From positions 1 through 54,467 of the forward strand of contig CAJMON010000012.1 in assembly GCA_905214955.1 (NCBI GenBank): a DNA stretch of 54,467 bases, in the 5' to 3' direction. Every line of letters begins with the position of its first letter. The first letter of the stretch is position 1. Source of the stretch: an uncultured bacterium (GTDB lineage: Bacteria > Bacillota > Clostridia > Lachnospirales > Lachnospiraceae). The position numbers and the translations under genes were made by a program. Shown here one piece after another: positions 48,624 through 54,467 of the stretch. A model generated the notes under the pieces. It worked only from the letters and a program-made list of their open reading frames with translations, ran no database searches and had not been told where the DNA came from.

Positions 48624-49367
48624 TCACTCAAACCGGACGATTTCCTTTTTCAGACGGTTCATAATCTTTTTTTCCAGCCTGGAAATATAGGACTGGGAAA
48701 TTCCAAGGAGATCTGCCACTTCTTTCTGGGTCTTTTCCTTCCCATCCCTGGTGTTGATGCCAAAACGCAGATTCACAATGGTCTGTTCCCGCTTAGAAAG
48801 CTTCTCAATGGCCGCACTTAGCAGCTTATGTTCTACTTCCGTCTCCATGTCCCGGTAAATCACGTCCTCATCGGTTCCTAAAATATCCGAAAGCAGCAGT
48901 TCATTGCCGTCCCAGTCCACATTCAGCGGCTCATCAATGGACACTTCAAAACGGGTTTTGCTGTTTCTGCGCAGATACATCAATATCTCATTTTCAATGC
49001 ATCTGGAGGCGTAGGTAGCCAGTTTGATGTTTTTCTCCGGTGCAAAGGTATTGATAGCCTTAATCAGCCCGATGGTTCCAATGGAAATCAAATCCTCCAC
49101 ACCCACTCCTGTATTATCGAATTTTTTTGCTATGTAAACCACAAGTCTCAAGTTGTGTTCAATCAGCGCCTCTCTCGCCTCTCCATCTTCACTGCTTCCC
49201 AATTTTCCCAGCGCCGCCTGCTCTTCCTCAAATTCTAAAGGCGCCGGAAGCACATCGCTTCCGCCAATGTAGTGAATCTCCTTCCGCTTCTGATGCCACA
49301 GTGCCGACGGCACGGATGAAGTCCTGCGAAACTGAAAACGTCCTGGAACTGCTGTTTTTATCATCAT
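48624..49367 (-). CDS. sigE: Pro-sigma-E, mother-cell sporulation sigma factor
   Basis: The 247-aa precursor carries an N-terminal pro-sequence (about the first 25-30 residues) that SpoIIGA removes. Region 2 shows NLRLVVYIAKKFDNTGVG and LISIGTIGLIKAINTF, and region 4 shows TQKEVADLLGISQSYISRLEKK. It starts the early mother-cell programme. The ATG has an AGGAGGAGATCGGGT site and lies 20 bp after spoIIGA, so both are made from one transcript. Confidence 0.98.
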   Translation of the reverse strand: MMIKTAVPGRFQFRRTSSVPSALWHQKRKEIHYIGGSDVLPAPLEFEEEQAALGKLGSSEDGEAREALIEHNLRLVVYIAKKFDNTGVGVEDLISIGTIGLIKAINTFAPEKNIKLATYASRCIENEILMYLRRNSKTRFEVSIDEPLNVDWDGNELLLSDILGTDEDVIYRDMETEVEHKLLSAAIEKLSKREQTIVNLRFGINTRDGKEKTQKEVADLLGISQSYISRLEKKIMNRLKKEIVRFE

Positions 49368-49387
49368 ACCCGATCTCCTCCTACTTC

Positions 49388-50167
49388 CTAAGCATTCCCT
49401 GTCAGGTAAGGAGACAACAGCATCTGATACGCTCCTAGCCTGCTTACAGGTTCTTTACTTAAAGCCACCACCGCACGTCTGATCCTGATTTCGGTTCCGT
49501 TTCCCCGTATAATCATCCAGTCTGCTGTAAATCCAGGCAGCAGGCCGTCCGCCTTTCCAATGCTGTGATACGGGATCAGAAAAATAGGAACCGTTTTATC
49601 CAAAAGCCCCTGCAGGTTCTGAACATTTCCCACACTCACCGGACGTCCCCCAAAGGGTTCCCTAAGCTGGTTTCCGGTATCCATGTAAGCCGTCAGCACC
49701 ACTTCCCGTTCCTTTAATTTCACGGTCACTTGGTAAAAATTATCTCCTTTTCCTTTCAGTTTCCGAAAAAGAAGAGTTCCTCCCTTTAGAAGCCCTGCAG
49801 CCCCGCTTCCGGCCAAAACCAGAGGAAGCAGCGTCTGAAACGCCAGTGTATTCAGGATTCCATCCACTGCAAAAGCACTGCCCCAAAAGAGCAGGCTGCC
49901 TTTTGCCAAATTTTTTCCTTTTAACCGGAATGCATACCACAGCATTCCCGTTCCCGATAAGATTCCCAGGGTCAGTCTTACCGGCCACAGCCGGAAAACA
50001 GGAATCCACACCGGAAGGCAGGCTGTCCCGGTACCTGCTATGGCTGATAGAAGGATTCTTCCAAAATGCATCCGGCATTTTAGAAAACTTCCTGCAAGCA
50101 GCAGCAGGCCCAGATCCATCAGCAGATTTTCTGCCAGATAAATGTCCAGCCAGAATTCATAATACAA
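49388..50167 (-). CDS. spoIIGA: SpoIIGA, membrane protease that processes pro-sigma-E
   Basis: The 259-aa protein has an N-terminal five-helix membrane part (about 1-130) and a C-terminal aspartic-protease-like domain with the catalytic D163 in AYMDTGNQLREPF. It cleaves pro-sigma-E in the mother cell after a signal from SpoIIR in the forespore. It is the first gene of the spoIIG operon. Its promoter (50220-50252) overlaps the aroD terminator and has Spo0A boxes, matching B. subtilis logic. Confidence 0.97.
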   Translation of the reverse strand: MYYEFWLDIYLAENLLMDLGLLLLAGSFLKCRMHFGRILLSAIAGTGTACLPVWIPVFRLWPVRLTLGILSGTGMLWYAFRLKGKNLAKGSLLFWGSAFAVDGILNTLAFQTLLPLVLAGSGAAGLLKGGTLLFRKLKGKGDNFYQVTVKLKEREVVLTAYMDTGNQLREPFGGRPVSVGNVQNLQGLLDKTVPIFLIPYHSIGKADGLLPGFTADWMIIRGNGTEIRIRRAVVALSKEPVSRLGAYQMLLSPYLTGNA

Positions 50168-50240
50168 AAAGCACCCCCTGCCCTTATCATGGATGGTGTA
50201 CTTGGTTTAAGCACTATCCATTATAAAGGACAGGGAGTGC
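50166..50240 (-). terminator. Long terminator after aroD, overlapping the spoIIG promoter
   Basis: A stem of about 24 bp with a few mismatches pairs 50171-50194 with 50216-50240 and ends in TTTTTG on the minus strand. The promoter -10 lies in its upstream arm, so transcripts starting there lack that arm and escape termination. Confidence 0.75.
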
Positions 50241-50252
50241 AGATTTTGTCAG
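50220..50252 (-). promoter_or_regulatory. Spo0A-type promoter of spoIIGA-sigE
   Basis: Minus strand CTGACA (50247-50252), 21 bp, TATAAT (50220-50225). The overlong spacer mirrors the 22-bp spacing of the B. subtilis spoIIG promoter, which needs Spo0A-P. TGACAAA over the -35 resembles a Spo0A box. Confidence 0.75.
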
Positions 50253-50288
50253 ATTCACTTCCCGAAAACAGCTTTTTTGCCGACCTTA

Positions 50289-50295
50289 TTCGACA
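50289..50295 (-). promoter_or_regulatory. Spo0A box upstream of spoIIGA
   Basis: Minus strand TGTCGAA, a perfect Spo0A consensus box, directly after the aroD stop. It is centred roughly 80 bp upstream of the expected spoIIG start point. Confidence 0.75.
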
Positions 50296-50297
50296 TT

Positions 50298-51068
50298 TTA
50301 CTGTGCTTCCGGCTCTTGTGCAAGAAGTCCCAGCACTTCTTTTAATGCATCGGAAGGGATTTGTCCCGGTGCAGAGGCGGCTCCTGCAGTACCAAAGGTA
50401 ATGGCTGAACCGAAGGTCTCTCCTGCCAGACGGCTTACCAGACCTAATTTTCCCATGGCCATGGTCACCACCGGCGTCTCATCATGAAGTTCTTTCATGG
50501 CAAGAGTAGCATCTAACAGGGTCAGTACATCTCTGGCACTCTTTGGCATCACCGCCATTTTCGCAATATCCGTCTCCAGCTCCTGCATCCGGCACAGCCG
50601 CATGATGATGGCTTCCTTTTTCGGTGTCCCGGAAAAATCATGGCTGGAGCCGATCACTGCCGTATGGTGTCTGTGGGCTTCCTCCACCAGCAGAAATGCA
50701 GTGTCATCTCCCCTTAAAATCTCCACATCCACCAGATCCAGACATCCGCTGTGAATAGCTGCCTGATTCAGTCTTAAATATTCATCCACATCTACCTGGG
50801 CATTTCCGCCCTCCGCTCTGGTTCGCAAGGTGTACAAAAGAGGTGTCTCTCCAAGACATTCTCTTAATTTCCGCAAAACTTCTCCGGTCTTCCTGATATC
50901 CTGAAAATCTCTGTAAAAATCCCCCCGCCATTCCACCAGGTCACAGGCATGGCCTTTCAGCGCCCCTGCAGCCTGCAGGATTTCTTCTTCATCCTGGCCT
51001 ACAATCGGAACACAGATCTTTGGCCGTCCTTCTCCTATTGTCAGATTCCGTACCTGTAATTTCCCCAT
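50298..51068 (-). CDS. aroD: Type I 3-dehydroquinate dehydratase
   Basis: The 256-aa enzyme makes 3-dehydroshikimate in the shikimate pathway. The Schiff-base lysine is K176 (MAVMPKSARDVL) and the catalytic histidine H143 (GSSHDFSGTP). EWRGDFY and LRTRAEGG are family blocks. It is divergent from aroE, the next pathway enzyme, across a 252-bp region with two promoters. It ends in the long terminator before spoIIGA. Confidence 0.96.
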   Translation of the reverse strand: MGKLQVRNLTIGEGRPKICVPIVGQDEEEILQAAGALKGHACDLVEWRGDFYRDFQDIRKTGEVLRKLRECLGETPLLYTLRTRAEGGNAQVDVDEYLRLNQAAIHSGCLDLVDVEILRGDDTAFLLVEEAHRHHTAVIGSSHDFSGTPKKEAIIMRLCRMQELETDIAKMAVMPKSARDVLTLLDATLAMKELHDETPVVTMAMGKLGLVSRLAGETFGSAITFGTAGAASAPGQIPSDALKEVLGLLAQEPEAQ

Positions 51069-51123
51069 TTGAATCTTCTCCCCTCTGTCAAGATTTCACC
51101 GCCCTGTTTCGGACATTTTTTTC

Positions 51124-51152
51124 ATTGTACCACAGGAATGTTTTAAAGTCTA
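51124..51152 (-). promoter_or_regulatory. Promoter of aroD
   Basis: Minus strand TAGACT, 17 bp, TACAAT. It lies back to back with the aroE promoter, with only 8 bp between the two -35 boxes, so one regulator could control both. Confidence 0.65.
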
Positions 51153-51160
51153 CGTTTTCA

Positions 51161-51189
51161 TTGACACAGGAAGTAAAACTGCTTACACT
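51161..51189 (+). promoter_or_regulatory. Promoter of aroE
   Basis: Plus strand TTGACA, 17 bp, TACACT. Confidence 0.75.
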
Positions 51190-51195
51190 AGAAAT

Positions 51196-51297
51196 AACTT
51201 GAGAAACACGTTTCTCAAGTTGTCGCGGCAGTCGACAAAGTTTTGTGCAAGCACGGACTTTGGCTCGTTGCTCGCGCAAAAACTCGCATCTGCGAGT
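51196..51297 (+). promoter_or_regulatory. Structured leader of aroE with four stems
   Basis: In order: a 12-bp dyad (AACTTGAGAAAC / GTTTCTCAAGTT, 51196-51221), TTGTCG/CGACAA (51220-51238), TTTTGTGC/GCGCAAAA (51241-51281) and ACTCGCA/TGCGAGT (51282-51297). The first could be a DNA operator at the transcription start; the rest look like RNA stems. No T-run follows, so it is not a plain attenuator. Confidence 0.5.
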
Positions 51298-51320
51298 CTG
51301 TAAAAGGAGTGTTTTCTATT

Positions 51321-52187
51321 ATGTATCCAACTATCACTGGACATACGAAACTTACCGGACTTCTTGGAAGCCCGGTATCCCACAGCATTTCCCCCTTAAT
51401 GCACAACGAATCTTTCCGCCTCCTTGGCTTAGACTATGTATATCTATGCTTTGACGTGCCAGAAACAGATCTGAAAACAGCGGTAGACGGATTGAAAATT
51501 CTTGGCGTTCGGGGCTTTAACTGCACCATGCCGGACAAAACACGGATGTGCGAACTGGCAGACCACCTTTCCCCGGCTGCCAAAATGATCGGCGCTGTCA
51601 ACACGGTCGTCAATGACGACGGCATCTTAACCGGCCACAACACCGACGGTGTGGGCTACATCCAGGCGCTGAAAGAAGCCGGTGTAGACATCCAGGGAAA
51701 AACCATCACCCTGCTGGGTGCAGGAGGCGCCTCCAGCGCCATTGCTGTTCAGGCTGCCTTAGACGGGGCTGCCAAAATCAACATTTTCAACCGCCGAAGC
51801 CGTTCCTGGGTCCATGGCCTTCAGCTGGCAGACAGCATTTGTGCCGGCACCGGCTGCCAGGCTGCCCTTTATGATCTGGAAGATCTTACGGAACTGAAAA
51901 AATCCCTGGACGAAAGCAGCATTCTCACCAACGGCACTTCCGTTGGCATGGCGCCAAGCGCCGATGCCTGCCCCATCCCGGATGCCTCCCTCCTTCACGA
52001 AGGTCTTGTAGTTTCTGATATCATTTATAATCCCAGAACTACAAAGCTCATGGAGCTTGGAATTGCTGCCGGATGCCAGGTATTAAACGGCCTGTATCTG
52101 CTGTTGTTCCAGGGAGCAGAAGCTTTCCGGATCTGGACAGGACAGGACATGCCCATCGCTCCCATTAAGGAAAAATTCTTCCAGTAG
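51321..52187 (+). CDS. aroE: Shikimate dehydrogenase
   Basis: The 288-aa enzyme reduces 3-dehydroshikimate to shikimate. The catalytic K73 lies in FNCTMPDKTRM, where most members have a His before the Lys and here it is Asp. D109 lies in GHNTDGVGY; LLGSPVSHSISPLMHN and the NADP loop LLGAGGASSA are intact. The frame is open from 51243, but the ATG at 51321 has AAAAGGAG and starts the fold correctly. Shikimate/quinate YdiB-type activity is an alternative. It converges on the 52196 gene with only 8 bp between stops. Confidence 0.94.
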   Translation: MYPTITGHTKLTGLLGSPVSHSISPLMHNESFRLLGLDYVYLCFDVPETDLKTAVDGLKILGVRGFNCTMPDKTRMCELADHLSPAAKMIGAVNTVVNDDGILTGHNTDGVGYIQALKEAGVDIQGKTITLLGAGGASSAIAVQAALDGAAKINIFNRRSRSWVHGLQLADSICAGTGCQAALYDLEDLTELKKSLDESSILTNGTSVGMAPSADACPIPDASLLHEGLVVSDIIYNPRTTKLMELGIAAGCQVLNGLYLLLFQGAEAFRIWTGQDMPIAPIKEKFFQ

Positions 52188-52195
52188 CAGCTTCC

Positions 52196-54016
52196 TTACA
52201 TCCTCAGCTTTTTCCGGAATTCCCGGAGGGTATCTTTCTGCTGAAACAGGAAAAGACCTGCCAGCACCAGAAAGCTGATCCCTGCGCAGAATATAGAAGG
52301 TGCATGGATGTGTACCAGACCTGTCCACACCAGGACGGCCGGTATGCATCCTGCCATAGCTGCCTGAATCAGATAAAACAGATATTCCTCCTGCTCTAAG
52401 TGGCGCACTTTTGCAATCACGGGAATGGACCCAAGCACTGCAAGGGCTCCAAAAGGGAACAGGAAATCCAGCGACCATCCATGCCATCCCGTGTACAGAT
52501 CCCATCCCACTCCCAAAAGCGTGACCAGAATCAGCTGAAGCATTTCATTTTTCAGAATGTTCCGCCGCTTCTTGTAAGCTACGGACACCACCAGCCAGGC
52601 ACAGGTGCATCCTGCAATAGCAAACCAGGACCAGTTCAATGCATCATCCATCATGTAATCAATCATGCTGCAGATCACAGCCACTGCAATGCACAAAAAC
52701 GTAAAGCTCTGTAAAATCTTCTTGTCTGCTTTCCGGTAATCCGTCTGGCACCCCGGAAAATCATTTTTCTCTTCCCTTACGGAAACCTCTTCTTTTTTCA
52801 GCAGCTGCTGGAAATTTCTCTGGATGCTGTCATCCGGCATCTTGGAAGTAAAGCCCAACACCATCTGATCCCCATAGGAGCAGGAACACAGCTGCAGGGC
52901 GTCGGTGCTGGCAAAAATGCCAAACTTTTCCAGATAAGGCCCATAGCTTTCCGGAAACCGCAGAATTCCGATGTTAGAATAGACCGCAGTGATGCTTCTG
53001 CTTCCAAGCCTTGCCCCTGCCATGAGAAAATACCGCTTCATTTCCAGAGGCACTGCCCGGATCAGCGGATTTTTCTCCAGTCCCACAAATCCGTTTAAGC
53101 TGGCTGCCAGCCGCTCCTTGTCCAGCTCTTTTGCAAACTGCTCTTTCACGCTTTCCAGAACTTCCGGAAACACCGTCTCTTCCCCGAACCGGTATCCCAC
53201 TTCAATCCAACCAAAAAAGTTGGTCATAGACTGAGATGGAAAATAATTCCGCAGATTCACCGGAATCATCAGTGCAATGGGCTTTTTCTGGCGGCTCACT
53301 GGCACTTCCTCGTGAATGGCCCACAAAAGAGCCGCTGCCAGATAAATGGTAATGGATACGCCCTGGGACTTGGCTTTTTTGTGGATCTCTCCCACTGGAA
53401 GCACCAGTTCTGTGATGCGCATATCCTCATGGGCCACCTTTTCCCCTTTCAGCTTCACAGCCGCTGGGTGAGGCTCACGCTTTTTGGAACCTTTGGAAGA
53501 ATAATACTGGGAAAAGCTGTCCTCTTCCTGATCCGCTCCCGTGGCTTCTTCCCCGTCCTGAATTTCTGGCAGACCTGCTTCCGGATGGGACTTTCTTAAA
53601 TAAAGGCTTACCAGCTGCCGCAGAAAATGCATGGCTCCAGTGCCATCTGTCAAGGCATGATAGACTTCAAAATTGATTCTGTTTTTGTAATAGCTGACTT
53701 CAAACAGCAGAGATTTTTTATCTGGAATATAGAGGCGGCTGCAGGGCGGCTTCTTTTCTTTTTTCACCACCGCGCGGATGTCTCTATGCTCCAGATAAAA
53801 CCAGAATACCCCTTTTCGCAGGACTGCCTGGAACAGGGGATAAATTTTCATAGTTTCATCCAAAGCCTCCTGAAGAAGCTCTTCCTGAACCTCTTCTTTC
53901 AGCTCTGCATAAAAGCGGAATACTCTGGTATCATCCTTTCCTGTTACCAGGGGAAAGGCCAGGGCTGCATTGTCCAATTTCCGCCATTTGGAATATCTGG
54001 CTTCCATTTCTGTCAC
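52196..54016 (-). CDS. Acyltransferase/condensation-like domain fused to a DUF6320 membrane domain
   Basis: Residues of about 10-410 resemble the CoA-dependent acyltransferase/condensation fold of the alcohol acetyltransferase type; the active-site motif HxxxDG is H120-ALT-D124-G125. Residues of about 430-600 form six or so membrane segments (IAVAVICSMIDYMMDD..., LFPFGALAVLGSIPVIAKV) matching the DUF6320 pattern. The 606-aa protein overlaps the upstream alpha/beta hydrolase by 4 bp. Acyl transfer to or from a membrane-bound or secreted compound is likely, with the hydrolase as partner, but the substrate is unknown. Confidence 0.8.
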   Translation of the reverse strand: MTEMEARYSKWRKLDNAALAFPLVTGKDDTRVFRFYAELKEEVQEELLQEALDETMKIYPLFQAVLRKGVFWFYLEHRDIRAVVKKEKKPPCSRLYIPDKKSLLFEVSYYKNRINFEVYHALTDGTGAMHFLRQLVSLYLRKSHPEAGLPEIQDGEEATGADQEEDSFSQYYSSKGSKKREPHPAAVKLKGEKVAHEDMRITELVLPVGEIHKKAKSQGVSITIYLAAALLWAIHEEVPVSRQKKPIALMIPVNLRNYFPSQSMTNFFGWIEVGYRFGEETVFPEVLESVKEQFAKELDKERLAASLNGFVGLEKNPLIRAVPLEMKRYFLMAGARLGSRSITAVYSNIGILRFPESYGPYLEKFGIFASTDALQLCSCSYGDQMVLGFTSKMPDDSIQRNFQQLLKKEEVSVREEKNDFPGCQTDYRKADKKILQSFTFLCIAVAVICSMIDYMMDDALNWSWFAIAGCTCAWLVVSVAYKKRRNILKNEMLQLILVTLLGVGWDLYTGWHGWSLDFLFPFGALAVLGSIPVIAKVRHLEQEEYLFYLIQAAMAGCIPAVLVWTGLVHIHAPSIFCAGISFLVLAGLFLFQQKDTLREFRKKLRM

Positions 54017-54467
54017 ACTTCCTTTTTATCAGAGGCTTTCTCCAAAAATGCATTCATATACTCAAAACTTTCCTGAACATGAAGAAACCGGATGCCCAGG
54101 GCAAAAAATCCGTGAAGGGCATCCTTGATTCGGTGCATTTCCACTTCATTTCCAGCTTCCAACAGGCGTTTTCCAAAGGCTTCTCCTTCATCCCTTAAAG
54201 GATCAAATTCTGCAGTAAGAATCAAAGTCTTTGGCATTCCTGTCAGATCTTTGGCCAGAAGGGGGGCAAAATACGGATTTTCCCGGTCCTTTTCACTGCT
54301 CTGGTACAGATTTAAATAATCTTCCATTTTCACTGCTGTCAGCAGATAGTCCGTGCCGTTTTCCTGCACAGATGGGTAAGGGGACTCTTTGGTATAGCAG
54401 TTGTTTAATGCAGGATAAATGAGAATCTGCCGGTGAATAACAAACTCTTTCCGCTCCTTTGCAAGAA
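54013..54467 (-). CDS. Alpha/beta hydrolase, C-terminal part (5' end outside window)
   Basis: The frame runs off the window edge; about 150 C-terminal residues are visible. QILIYPALN, then LILTAEFDPLRDEGEAFGKRL (written in part; it holds the catalytic Asp) and DALHGFF (catalytic His) fit the alpha/beta-hydrolase-3 (lipase/esterase) family. The nucleophile serine lies outside the window. It is translationally coupled to the acyltransferase gene that follows. Confidence 0.88.
   Translation of the reverse strand, partial: LAKERKEFVIHRQILIYPALNNCYTKESPYPSVQENGTDYLLTAVKMEDYLNLYQSSEKDRENPYFAPLLAKDLTGMPKTLILTAEFDPLRDEGEAFGKRLLEAGNEVEMHRIKDALHGFFALGIRFLHVQESFEYMNAFLEKASDKKEV

Overview
The window looks like chromosomal DNA of a spore-forming Lachnospiraceae bacterium (Blautia/Dorea/Mediterraneibacter type; the genus cannot be resolved by eye). 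The grounds are moderate GC, strong AGGAGG-type ribosome sites, TTGACA/TATAAT-type promoters, sigE/sigG/spoIIGA, a T-box in front of valS, a Crh-like protein beside whiA and rapZ, AddAB instead of RecBCD, and small repeats in many intergenic gaps. Almost everything lies on the minus strand; only a CYTH protein, a small XRE regulator and aroE are on the plus strand. I saw no rRNA, tRNA, CRISPR array, transposase or prophage.

Layout. 1-4570: edge of a response regulator, a small alarmone synthetase, UDP-glucose dehydrogenase, cysteine synthase and an Rrf2 regulator. 4821-9512: a D-glutamate/peptidoglycan block, read right to left, with a D-glutamate cyclase-like protein, MurL epimerase, a MurD2-like ligase and an ANT(6)-like nucleotidyltransferase. 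9600-12634: a broken small ORF, a secreted FN3 protein and a LarB without LarC/LarE nearby. 12741-17676: a carbohydrate operon (sugar-acid dehydratase, DapA-family aldolase, GntR regulator, GH43 xylosidase) behind a strong promoter whose -35 overlaps a cre site. 17911-21980: a CmpB-family membrane protein, then murB-rapZ-whiA-crh. 22053-26150: one reading frame joining GtrA, YfhO and a PLP aminotransferase. 26206-42833: addBA, T-box-valS, and tig-clpP-clpX-lon-ysxC. 43281-47629: a DUF975 membrane protein, a DJ-1 protein, CYTH, small genes, an XRE regulator and a wall-binding SGNH hydrolase. 47717-50167: spoIIGA-sigE-sigG with a Spo0A-type promoter. 50298-54467: divergent aroD/aroE, a fused acyltransferase/membrane protein and the edge of an alpha/beta hydrolase.

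How the genes fit together. The most coherent unusual unit is 4821-9512. MurL and MurD2 (known from Xanthomonas) make UDP-MurNAc-L-Ala-D-Glu without free D-glutamate, and the neighbouring cyclase family destroys free D-glutamate. The murL leader carries stacked hairpins that end in a terminator-like stem. The sugar-acid operon and Crh are linked by logic: Crh-Ser-P/CcpA would act at the cre over the operon promoter. Several intergenic gaps hold short inverted-repeat elements (MITE-like or REP-like). Two of them supply or touch the stop codon of the gene before them.
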